A program made the translations under genes and the position numbers. A stretch of DNA of 64,000 bases, taken from positions 1,612,001 to 1,676,000 of the forward strand of contig NW_026907680.1 in NCBI RefSeq assembly GCF_028389875.1, read 5' to 3'. The notes below the pieces were generated by a model. That model was not told where the DNA came from, did no database searches, and worked only from the letters and a program-made list of their open reading frames with translations. Source of the stretch: Rhea pennata (Eukaryota > Chordata > Aves > Rheiformes > Rheidae). The stretch's first letter is position 1; the number at the start of each line of letters is the position of its first letter. Shown piece by piece: positions 33,801-44,118 of the stretch.

Positions 33801-36769
33801 TGGACAAAAGCCTGCCAGAGCTTTTCCCCATTTGCCTTTATGTCCAGGGAGCAGCTATTGTGTAGAATGGAGGGGTTGCAGTGAGCAAGAGAGAAGGTTG
33901 TTTCTGCTGTTCTGAGAGGCAGCTTCCTCTCTGAACAGTGCAAACATTGGCTGCCCTTGTGAGCAGCAAGATCCTCTTCTTGGCAGCATCTCACCTGTGT
34001 TTCTCCCCTGTGCAGATGCTGGAGATGAGAGACTCGATCCTTGCAGCCACCAAAGCCCTCGATGTCCAGGCCCGTACTCCCCGCCGCCATATGTTTCCAA
34101 TGTGAGTATATTTGTTGGCTCCCTAGCCTCCAGTTTAGCAAGAGAGCATCTTCTCGGCGCAGGTTTGTTAGGGCTGCAGTGCCAGGGCTGGCGAAGGCTG
34201 CTCTGAAAGTGCTTTGGGAGCAAGACTTCCCAGCGACAGTGTCCCTGTGACCTCCAGGCATGCTCTGCCTTCATGTGGGCTCTGTGGGGGGCTTTGGCCA
34301 ACTCTGTGCTGGCTCCCACCACACAAGGGCTTTATTCTGGGCTGCCTTCATGCCTTTCTCCTTCTCTGTTGCTGGGTGCCCAGCAGCAATCCATTGCCCA
34401 TCCCGGAACACCGAGTCCTTGGGGCCACGGAGCAGTGGCTAATGCAGTTGACAGGACACAGGTAATGGTGTGAGTTGGAGGCTGTCCTTGTAGGGGACCC
34501 TGCTGCTCTCCTTGCTGCCTGGAGAGAAAGTCTCGCTGTGGGCACCCGGAGCTCTCCAGCGGGCACGTTGTGCAGCTGTGGGTGTTTTGGCGGGAGGTGA
34601 TTTCCGTGTCTGTGGATGTGATCCCCGTCAGTGGAACCCCCGTGCTGCTGCTGCAGAACTGCCTTCTGCTGCAGAGGCAGGTGCCCCCCTTGGGAGCGCT
34701 GCGTGGAGTCCAAACTCCCCAGCTTCCCCGGGCTCATGCCACCTCCCTGGTGCCTATTCGCAGGATGTTTTCCACCACCCCAGAGTGTTTTGCCAAACGG
34801 CCGGCACCAGGCGCCTGGGAACAACCGCCACGTGCTAGAGTGCGAGCTGTGTGGGCTGTGAATGAAAGCGCTCCGAAGGCAAGACAGGTAGGTGCTCCTC
34901 CCTGAGCTCCTTTGTCTGCAGAAGCATTCTTCTCTGGGACAAGAGCCCTTCCCATGGGCTCTGCTGAGCCCTGGCTGACTTGGCCCAGGGCTTGCCTTCA
35001 AAGGCACTGCTTGGGCTCTAGTTTTGCAATATAGCTCTTGCTGCTGCTCCCTCCTTGAACACTCCAGCAGAGCCCCTGGGGCCCTCTCTTTTTTTTTGGC
35101 CATGGTAGTGCTGGGGTTTTCAGTGAGAGACCATGGAGAGTTTCTGCTCAGCTGTGTGATTATTGAGATGCTTGGTGTGAATGAGAAGGGGATGTTCAGC
35201 GTGGCTGGTCTTCCCTTCAGGGCAATAGGGTGCTGGCAGGAAGGCTCAGGAGAAAGGTCACAAAGCCTGGGACATGTTGCGGTGCCCCTTGCTCTTCTGC
35301 CGCTGGGGCTGCGGAGCCCTTGCCTGCAGCAGCCGTTGTCCGGCGGGGTGCCCCAGGCCAGGTCAGAGCTAGGGGCCTGGTGATTGCCAAGGTCCTGCAG
35401 TCCCCGGATGCTGGTGAGAAGGATGTGGAGAGCAGCGGAGTGGACTTGGAAGTGGGGCACATTGCACAGTGTGGAGTTGTCTTGCAGGTGCAGCAGGGTG
35501 CTGAGAATCTGGCTGAAGAAAAGCCCAGTATTCAGAAGATCGTCCGATACCAGCTGGGAGAAGACAAGCAAGTGACCCTGAAGGTCTACTTCTCCTGCCT
35601 AGAGGAAGAGGAGGAAGGGCTGGACAGTCAAGAGGGGCCTTGCAAGACAGGGCAGGTATGTGGCAGCTCCAGGAGAAGCCTGGCAGAACTGAGGGGCAGT
35701 GAGGCAGCAAGGGGTGCCACTTGTAATCCCAGAGCCACTGTGCTGCCTAGAGCGTGCTGTGACTTTTCCTGACATGAGATTTACGTGGCTTAAAGCTTGT
35801 CACTAAGTCCCTCCCTGCAGCCCCCAGCAAATGCCCAGCACTGCTGTGGAGCTGAAGGGCTGTGGCTGCAAATGGGAGCGGGGTTGAGGGAGTAGAGGAG
35901 GAGAGAAGCAGGAGGGCTCTGAGGCCGAGTGAGAGAGACAAGGTGTCAGTGCGGCTGCAGCCCCATTGCCCCATGAGCAAGCCACAGGGCTGGCCTGGGC
36001 TCAGCCTTGCCTTCCAGCCAAGGGGCAGCTGTTGAGTGCTGAGAATGGCCTCCAACAGTGGCACCTGCAAGATCTGAGCAGCTGAGCGCAAAGGGATGCT
36101 TCCAGTGTTGGTGTGCCCCTTTGCAAAGCTCTCCCTGACTGCTGAAGCCAAGACGACACAGGTACCCGCCAGTCCTGGCACCAGCAGCCTCAGCCGCAGG
36201 CTGATGAGCTGTGTCCAAACAAGCTCCCATGTCCCGAGACGGTGAGGCTGGCAACACCCTCAGAAGCTCCCAAAAACATCCCCGGCCCTCACGAGTCTGC
36301 AGTCTTCCTGGGCTTTCTGGCAGGGCAGAACACAGCCTGTTCTTTCTGCCTCCTTGTGCAGGGGGAAGAAGAGCCGTGTGCGGAGACACAGGCAAGCAGA
36401 AGAAAGAGCAGCAGCAGTGGCAAAGAGCCCAGCAGAGCCAGTTTCAGCAGAAGACGCAGCAGCAGTGGCAGGGGCAGTATCAGCGGCAGTGTCAGCGGGA
36501 GACCCAGAGGCAGCGGCAGTGGAAGCCCCACTGCAAAAGAGAACGGCAGCCCCAGTGTCAGTAGCAGGCAGCGTGGCAGTGGCAGCGGGAGCCCCAGTGG
36601 CAGACAGAGTGGCAGCCCCAGTGTCAGCGGCAGGGGCAGTGGAAGCCCCACTGTCAGACCAAGCGGCAGCCCCAGTGTCAATGGCAGCGTCACTGGAAGC
36701 CCCAGTGCCGGACACAGCGGCAGCCCAAGTGCCAGCGGCAAACACAGCGGCAGTGACAGTGCTAGCTGA
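24855..36769 (+). CDS. CCDC81-like protein with two HU domains, tandem 98-residue repeats and Ser/Gly tail
   Basis: Exons: 24855-24921, 25099-25160, 25699-25855, 26651-26907, 27553-27638, 27708-27791, 28363-28460, 28744-28849, 29832-29952, 30748-30833, 30895-30978, 31496-31619, 32350-32435, 32498-32581, 33078-33204, 34016-34101, 34163-34246, 34764-34887, 35401-35655, 36362-36769. All phases agree: 2,586 nt, 861 residues, no internal stop. Residues about 27-96 are HU domain 1 (IWEGVSNYIQEKLVLNK, then IPLGTFSVATKQ). Residues about 103-181 are HU domain 2 (FKGIGVLLIEGKEVTMWFYR). This HU pair defines the CCDC81 family, whose founder is a poorly characterised, probably centrosome/cilium-linked protein. 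Residues 182-641 are the repeat region, 642-726 an acidic exon and 727-861 a Ser/Gly tail. The start codon and exon 19 are the weakest parts. Human CCDC81 lacks such repeats as far as I recall. Expression is not shown by the sequence. Confidence 0.75.
27553..34887 (+). repeat. Tandem three-exon coding module (A-B-D) on a 1.6 kb DNA repeat
   Basis: Module A is always 86 bp (27,553; 30,748; 32,350; 34,016) and reads MLEMRDSILAATKA or close. Module B is always 84 bp (27,708; 30,895; 32,498; 34,163) and reads FVRAAVPGLGEAALKVLWEQ or close. Module D is 121-127 bp (29,832; 31,496; 33,078; 34,764) with a TPECSAQ-like motif. Phases are 0 to 2, 2 to 2 and 2 to 0, so a whole module inserts without changing frame. 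Three full units span residues 347-444, 445-543 and 544-641. The first unit is split by two extra exons (28,363 and 28,744). Introns between modules are also conserved, showing that whole 1.6 kb genomic units duplicated. Confidence 0.8.
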
Positions 36770-37015
36770 AATGTTGGACACAGCGGGAAACCCGCTCGTA
36801 GCAGCAGTGGCAGTGGAAGCTCCAATGCTGGACACAACGGCAGCCCCACTGGCAGTGGCAGCGGCACACGAAGACCCAGTGTCAGACAGAGCATCAGCGG
36901 CAGTGGGAGCCCCAGGGGCAGCGGCAGTGGCCACAGCAGCAGCCACAACGGAAGCAGCAGCAGCACTGCTTGTGAGCCACGCGAGCACCCAGGAAGTTCT
37001 CTGAAGCTGAATTAA
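36362..37015 (+). other. Terminal exon of the CCDC81-like gene, shortened by an in-frame TGA
   Basis: After the TCCTTGTGCAG acceptor the Ser frame runs to TGA at 36,767-36,769. Reading on, the same frame is open for a further 81 codons to TAA at 37,013-37,015 and ends in the EPREHPGSS motif seen at the end of the paralogue at 15,842-16,462. The ancestral C-terminus was therefore longer and this copy has lost about 82 residues. Confidence 0.7.
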
Positions 37016-38160
37016 ACCAACTGCCCCAAGTCGGGTGCCTCTTGGCTGGGTGTGCGGTGAGCTCGTCCGTTTGCAGTGTGGGAGCTTTGGGGAGGCCTGA
37101 AGAGCAGAGCTGAGGAGTCAGGGCTCAGGGGCTGCTGCCAGGGCAGCTCTCCGCCGTGGTCGTGCTGTGGCTCTTTGGCTGCAGCTGTGGTGGCTGTGGC
37201 CTAGGGGTGTGCTGCGTCTTATTGGTGCCGGGGAGAGGCATGGAGAGGGCCCTGCCATGGCCAACGCATGTCCTGGGGCCAGGGGGCCTGTGGGGAGAGG
37301 AGGAAAAAGCTGCTGTATGCCTCTGAGGGGAGGAAGTGCTTGAGCCTGGGCCCCCCTTGCTGGGGCCCAGTGCTGGCGTCGTGGTGGGAGGGAACTGCCA
37401 GCTCTTGTGTGTGTCTTGGGTGCCCTTGAGTGCCGGGCTTTTGCGGGCGTGAGGGGAAGAAGGCGGGTGCCCAGGGCCAGAAGGGGAAGCGGCCACCCCG
37501 GAGGCTTGGTGCCAGCAGAGTCCATGGCCACCTGGACTGTAGCACCCGGGAACTAGTGGAGTTGCAGAGACCGAGGGCAGGTAGGAAGGAGAGCAGCAGA
37601 GCCCAGAGGCTGGCCTTGAGGCGAGCAGGCTTCCCCTTCTGCAGAGACCTGCTAGGGGGACGCCAGGGGAGGCAGCTCAGAAGGGCAAAGGAGCTCAGGA
37701 AAGCTGGCAGGCCTTTAAGCTGTTGAAGGAGAGCCTCCTCCAAGTGCCACTCTGCTCCACCTTGACACTCCAGCAAGCCCAAGTCAGGGCAAAGCCTGCG
37801 GCCCCTCACTAGCAATGGCGATTCTGGAGGACCAGGCTTCATCGTTCCATCTGGTGCGTGCGCGTCTGCAAATGCAGGAGCTTTGCTTGAGCGCCTGCTC
37901 AGGGAGACTTTCATCAGCACTTCATGAGCACGCAGTCCCCTTCTCTCTGCAGACTGACAAGCCTCGGTAAGGATCTGCACCTCAGACCAGCTTCTAGCTT
38001 CTTTGTCCTCCACGCATTTTCCATTCCCCCCACAGCAGGAGCTGCGAGAGAAAGCGCCCATCACAGAATCATCGAAGGGTGGAGGTTGGAAGGGGCCTCT
38101 GGAGATCATCTCGTCCAACCCCCCTGCTCAAGCAGGGTCACCTACAGCACACTGCACAGG
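37016..38160 (+). repeat. CCDC81-like 3' flank block, repeated at 11,340-11,945 and 63,235-64,000
   Basis: Non-coding DNA after the gene. The part at 37,120-37,560 matches the minus strand of 11,400-11,850, and the part at about 37,430-38,160 matches the minus strand of 63,235-63,961. It ends in an antisense CR1 tail (38,060-38,160). An ORF in it is shared between copies but has no splice or protein support. Confidence 0.7.
38060..38160 (-). mobile_element. CR1 LINE 3' tail, short
   Basis: Antisense CR1 end: ATCACAGAATCATCGAAGGG, then GGTTGGAAGGGGCCTCTGGA and a TGCTCAAGCAGGGTCACCTA stretch. The same fragment appears in sense orientation at 63,235-63,335. Confidence 0.8.
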
Positions 38161-41100
38161 ATCACACCAGGCAGCCTCTGAATGTCTCCAGAGAAGGAAA
38201 CACGGAGGTTCTGCTTGCAGACTGCGGCTCACGCAGTACTTGAGGCCAGGGTTCCGAGAGCTGCAGCCCGCAGTGGGAGAAGAGGCCTTTGCTGTCTTTG
38301 GGCTCATTCCTCAGCTCTGTGCTTGCGTCCTATTTTCTGCCAGATTTTTCTGCTCTTGCACCTCCCATCCTTGAGGGGAAGACAAATGGAACAAGCCTGC
38401 CCTTCAAAGGTAGGACTCTGAGAGACAAAAAGAGGTTGCTCTTGCAAACTAAGCAGCAAGCGGAGGGAGCCAGAGCTCCAGTGCTGGGAAACACGAGGCA
38501 TTAGACTGATCTCATCCGAAGCTGGCGTCCTTTGATGGCTTTGCCATGGATGCCTGGGGAGTGAAGAGGCTTAGGCCAACAGCTTTGCAGAGCAGGAGCA
38601 GAGAGCACTGGCTCCAGTCACATGGTGTTTCAGCACAGGCTGCCTCAGCAGCAAGTAGGCACAGAACAGCAAAGAATGCACTGATTGCCCCAACAGGGTC
38701 TTCTTCCAGCAGCCTGGGGCCTGGGAGCTTCCTCAGCCAGACGCAGGACTCACGAAGCCTTTGTCCGCTTGGTCCTTCCAGAAGCGCACCCCCACCTTGG
38801 GCTGAAAGCACACTGCCAATGTGTGGCAGGGCCAGATGCGGCTCCTTGCTTGGCTTCTCTCTTCCTCTTCAAAGCACTTCTGCTGGCCTTCTTCTCACCT
38901 CTGCAGGGCAAGGAGATTCGGCTTTCAGCGACCTCTCTCTTGCCTCTCCTTCCTGACCAAGAGCTGTTAGCTCACAGCCTGCCCCGGTGCATGCAAAGTT
39001 CAGATGTGGTCATTTTCTCCCCAACAGGCCTTACTCCTCCTGCAGCAAATACCCTCTGGCACTTTATTGCCCAGCCATTTCCTGTGCATTGATCCTTCTG
39101 TAGCTCTTATTTGGGGAGCCTATAACATGGAGAGGAATGAGTGGTTCTGGTTTCGGTTTGTTTGAAAAGATTGATCCCTACCAGAAGCAAGCAAGGCAGA
39201 AAGACATCTTGGGCTGGCTTTTTCCTCCAGACCTTGTTTGTCACAGCAGAGAGTCAGCTGCCCGTATGGGAGCATGATTTGGATTGGAAAAGGGTGCGGG
39301 AACTCCTCATCACAAAGGCCTTAAGCCATACTGGGGAGCCAAAGTCCTCAGCGAAAGCCCACAATTTTCTCAGCCTGGTCTTCAAGTACGGCCTCAGAAC
39401 GCAAGTGGGCCTCTTGGCATGCTGGGCTGCCACCTTCAGCAGGAGCTCTCCTGGAGGGGCTGAGTTCTTGCTTTTCTCTTTACTCATACAATTTCAAGAA
39501 GAAAACAAGAACTCCCCACCAGTGTCCCCGGCCACACTGAGATGACTGTGGCTCCTAAGGGCACCATTTGCACAAGCACATGGGAAGAGTCAGCTTGCCT
39601 GCTGTCAGAGAAGGAAAGCTCCTCAGATCCACTGGAGATATGGGCCTTCCACTCGTGTATGCAGTGTGCTTCCCAGGCTCTGACAAAGGAAAGGTATGGG
39701 CGGGGGAGGAGGGCAAACTGGTTCCTCTGCAGTCCCTGCTTTGTGACAGGACCTATTTCAAAGCACAGAGATCATCAGAGAGGTCCTTTTTGCTCCAGGA
39801 TCTTTTCCTCACCCAGCACTGTGATTTGTTTCTCTACAGCTTTTAACACTTGCTGGCGTGTCCACAAACCTATTGCCTAACACTAGCATTTTTGAATGTC
39901 ATCCCGTGCTGACTGGGAGCAATGTCATTTATTGGCTTCTGAGACTTTATCTGATTGTGCTCGATGCAGGAAGACACTGAGGGTCTTCTTGGTTGGTTTA
40001 CATAGTCCTGTAGAGGAGTTTCCCTGGAAAAAAAGGAAGTTTCGACAGGGCAAGTGGTACCCGTGTGTGTGTTTGTGTATGCATATACATCTCCATCGAG
40101 AAGGCTCAGCAGAAAGCGGCTAAAAGATTTGTCCTCCATAAAACTGCCTTTCTGAGCTGTGAAGGAAGATGGGACACTTGGAGACAGAGAGACCTGCAGG
40201 GGTCCAGGTTGGCCAATGGTGTAAGTAGATATGGTCGGTGGGTTTTCTGAAAATGTGTGGGGCATATCACAGAATTACAGAGTGGGTAAGGTTGGAAGGG
40301 ACCTCAGGGGATCATCTAGTCCAACCTCCCTGCTCAGGCAGGGTCACCTAGACCATGTTAGACAGGGTTGCATCCGGGCAGGGTTTGAATCTCTCCAGAG
40401 AAGGAGACTCCACAATGTTTCTGGGAAACCTCTACCAGTGCTCGGTCACTCTCACAGGAAAGAAATTCCTCCTCATATTGAGGCGGAGCTTCTGCTGGTT
40501 CAGTTTGTGCCCGTTGCCTCTTGTCCTGTTGCATGGCACTAGTGAAAAGAGTTCGGCCCCATCCCTTTGATGGGGATATCCAGTGGAATTTCCTTCACTC
40601 TCTTTCAAGAGCCCGTTGAGTGATAATCAAACACAAAAAATCAAATGTCTTCATCTGTGTGGGCCCCTTTCATTTTGAGTTCCTCTGAGGGCTTTACATC
40701 TCTCTACATTTTTGCACCGTCCAATCCCATGTACTATTTATTTCCACAAACACTTTGGGCTACGTGTTCTGGAATACTAACTGGATTTTTTTTCCCCCTC
40801 TCCCAGGTGCAGGTGAAGCTGGAAGTACATGTGTTGGCCTCCACACATCTATTGAAGGATCTTCAGCAAATGCCACTTTCTAGGGTAATACAGAGGCATT
40901 GTGATATTCTGAGCAGAAAGGATGTGACTGGAACAAAACACTACGCAAAGCTGGTGAAAAATATTTGCTTTACGCAGCACGGTAATGGTTTCCCACTAAA
41001 TGGCCTGGCTGTGAGAAATCCTTGCTGCAGGCTGAACCTAAACTCCAAGGGGTTTCAAAAGTTGCTAGGCACACTGCAGTTCCCCCTAACAAGCCTGCAG

Positions 41101-41679
41101 GGATACGGAGCTTGTCTGGCACCGTAAAGTCCATATGCCTTCTCGTGCGAGTAACCAACTGGCTAACCTTTCTTCTGCAGCTTGGTGGAGCTGCCTAAGT
41201 ATTTTGTATGGAAGCACATGTGTGGTCTTGCTCAAGTCAGGTGCTGCCTTTTAGCCACAGCAGTCCCTCTGCTCCCTTCCATTCTCTTCCTGCTACAGAC
41301 ATGTAGCGTTTTCAGCGTTCTCTTAGCACTGAGCACATTGCTCCTGGATCTGTTCTGTGTCCCCTACTTCAGTCCTCCTGCAGTGGAAAACCCTCCAGTG
41401 CAGCCCAGCATGGCCACTGGCAGGCACAAGGCTTTGATGCTGAGTGTGAGGGCACTTGTGCCTTGCACCCGGGAGCCTCGCAGCAGGAAAATGGTGTCAG
41501 TGCTGACAGGGAGGTGATTCCAGCCCCACCCACCTGGAAGCCAGGAGGAGGAACCTTGCTGCTGCTTCTGCTAGTGAGCTCACTTGCGCCTCAAGACCTG
41601 AGAGGCCACCAGTGGCCATAAGGCTGCTGTTAGTGCCTGGGAGGGAGCAACCAGCCTGAGGAAGCAGCAGGGGTGTTGG
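38160..41679 (+). repeat. Third copy of the arm segment (direct relative to arm 1)
   Basis: Plus-strand match to arm 1 at about 2,640-8,200 and inverted match to arm 2 at about 19,250-22,400. It shares with arm 2 the CR1 at 40,265-40,575 and the absence of the two arm 1-specific stretches. Homology stops at 41,679, exactly where the provirus begins, so the CARD exons are not included. No supported gene is seen within it. Confidence 0.8.
40265..40575 (-). mobile_element. CR1 LINE 3' end shared with arm 2
   Basis: Reverse-orientation counterpart of 20,375-20,695, between CATATC and GATATC. Arm 1 has the empty site (near 6,170-6,180). Confidence 0.85.
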
Positions 41680-42232
41680 TGTTAGAGAAATACTGTGGGG
41701 AAAACCTTGCAAATAGTTAACAAGACTCAAGGACACGGGGGAGAGAAAAACAGTACTGCAAAGGATAACCAGCTCCGGCTAAATGACCTTCATGAAACCA
41801 CAGCGCTGTAAAGATTGCGAGGAGTAGGTAAGACAAAAACAGCAGAATAACCCAGAAGTGACCTGAGGTTCATTAAGGCTTATTAACATATTGAACTTCA
41901 CACTCCTAAATGAATAATGAGATGGAAATGACATGATAATGATGTTACCGCCTCTTCTTCGCTTCCTGTGCTAATTAACAAGAATGTGAAAGCACAAGCG
42001 CAGAGCGATTACCTGAGGTAATGAAACTGTAACCAACAGGAAAACTTGCATGAAGTACTCTCTGAACAGCGTGTATAAACGAAGAACGAGAAGGGGAGAA
42101 AGTGTGCTAGCTCTGTGGATTTACCAGCTAGCCCCCATCTCTGCGCAGAAATGAAATCAACAAACACCTCGACCCTGTGTGTCTATTGGTTGCTTGCACA
42201 CCGGGTAACAGAACCCAGATTTTGGGACAACA
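41680..42232 (+). repeat. 5' LTR of the provirus
   Basis: It starts TGTTAGAGAAAT right at the end of the third-copy homology and ends in CA just before the primer-binding site, 553 bp in all. A TATAAA box lies at 42,074-42,079. U3 is AT-rich. No canonical AATAAA is obvious downstream of the TATA box. With only a stub of the other LTR left, LTR divergence cannot date the insertion. Confidence 0.7.
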
Positions 42233-42235
42233 GTT

Positions 42236-42253
42236 TGGCGACCCAGGTGGGAC
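42236..42253 (+). other. Primer-binding-site-like sequence
   Basis: TGGCGACCCAGGTGGGAC lies three bases after the LTR end and begins with the TGG that pairs with the CCA end of a tRNA. I could not assign the tRNA with certainty. The leader from 42,254 to 42,622 has no open frame of note. Confidence 0.5.
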
Positions 42254-42622
42254 TTGCCAGAAGGCCTTGCCCAGATCATCTTGCCGTTCCCGACAGCAAA
42301 CTGGATCGGATCGAGCTCCAGGATGCACTGACCTGTTGATCGGGGAGTCCTCTGACCTCCCACCGAATTCGGGACGAGAAGAGGCTAAAAGGTGCAACGC
42401 CGACCAGAGATATTTGTGCCAGGGCGAAAGGGGGGTGAATCTTTGGATTGGTGAGTATCAAATTTACTTACTTCCGCGGAAGACTATGTTGAATTATGTC
42501 ACACATAGACACTCGGCAAAGGTTGCCTTAAATTGACCAGAGGGGTCAGAGCAGAGTGCGCACAAAGGTACGGGAAAAAAGGTATTTCTAGGTAATAAGG
42601 TTGGTATTTCTAGGTAATTAAC

Positions 42623-44118
42623 ATGGGATCAAGCCAATCCATGATTCCTCCCTGTAGCCCTTTGGGTTGTATTTTGAAACACTGGAATATTTTTGGAGGA
42701 GATCGGATGACAAAAAAAAAAAAGAATGAAAAGATGTTGTAATCAATGGTGGCCAATGTATAAGCTGGAATGTGATGAGAAATGGCCAAAAAATGAACTA
42801 TAACACTATATTGCAGTTACTGCTGTTTTGTTGCTGGAAGGGGAAGTGGGATGAGATACCCTATGTGGAGGCTTTTGTGTCACTATATAGGGAAGCAGAA
42901 ATGCAGAGGGATTGTGAACTTATAAGTAAGGAGGAATCTGTAATGGTTGCAGTAGGAAAGAAGGAAGAGAGCGGGTATTGTGCTAACAGACAAATTCTGA
43001 ATGGAGAGGAGCAGGAGGATGTACAACTACTGACAGTGCCCCCCTCTTGTGGAAACGATTCCACCGCAGTTGAAGCATCGGCCCCCCCGCTAGAAAGCCA
43101 AGAGTCCAGCCCTATTTCTGGCCAAACTAGGAGACGGAAACAACCTGTTCTACAGGCTCCTTTGAGACAAGCAGTGGGACCAGAAGGGCTGCCAGTATTT
43201 GTACATGTTCCTTTTACAGCCTCGGATTTACTAAACTGGAAGCAGTCTGTTGGATCATATAGGGAAAATCCTGAGAAGCTGCATCAGCTTTTGGAGACTA
43301 TTATGATAACTCATAATCCGAACTGGGGAGATGTGCAGGCGCTGTTGAATGCTTTCCTGACGGGAGAAGAAAGGAGGCTGGTAGTTGCTAAGGCAAAAGA
43401 AGAGGGTGAGAGAAGGGACAGAAAGGGGGAACCTGAGGTCTATTTACGCACCAGAAAGGATCCAGAGTGGGATCCAAATAGGAGTGGGGGTAGGGAGCTA
43501 TTGAGGCAGTATCAACAGCTAATCTTATACGGGTTTCGGTACAGAGTTCCGAAACCAAAGAACGCATCAAAACTGTATGAAGTAAAGCAAGGGCCTGAAG
43601 AAAATCCCTCGGCTTTTTATGAAAGATTATGCGAAAGAGCCAGAAAATGGACAGACCTGGATCCAAATGAGGAAGCAAATCAAAGGCTGTTTAATATGCT
43701 CTTCATTGGCTAGTCAGCTCAGGATATTAGAAAGAAGCTGCAGAAGGTAGATGGAGCTGGGGGAATGTCTATTCCACAGCTGATAGAAATAGCGTATAAG
43801 GTATAGAATAATCGAGATGAAAAGAGAACAAGAGAAATCGAATGAAACTGCAGGCTTCTCTCCTGGCAGCTGTCCAGAGGAATGAATTCCAAGGCAGGGG
43901 CAGGGGAAGCAGGAGAGGTAACAGAGGAGGAAGAGGTGGAAGGGGAGGGAGTCCAGGAGGAGGCCTCCCTAGACCCGCTTTGGGTCCAAATCAATGTGCA
44001 ATTTTGTAGGCAGGAAGGGCACTGGAAAGATGAATGTCCAAATCGAAGAAGGATAACAAAGCTACAGAGCCCAGCAAACACCAACCTAATTATGTTAGAG
44101 GAGTCACATATGGAATGA
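42623..44118 (+). pseudogene. Endogenous retroviral gag (matrix, capsid, nucleocapsid), broken
   Basis: The likely start at 42,623 gives Met-Gly followed by small residues, as for N-myristoylated matrix proteins. The frame changes at an A-run near 42,711-42,723. The longest open piece is 42,772-43,713 and contains capsid with the FYERLCERARKW motif. It ends in an in-frame TAG (43,711-43,713), with a second TAG at 43,804-43,806. An Arg/Gly-rich nucleocapsid stretch follows at about 43,845-43,985 in another frame. A further shift separates the first Cys of the zinc knuckle from the rest (GHWKDEC at about 44,018-44,038). The product would be structural Gag; none can be made as read. Confidence 0.8.
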
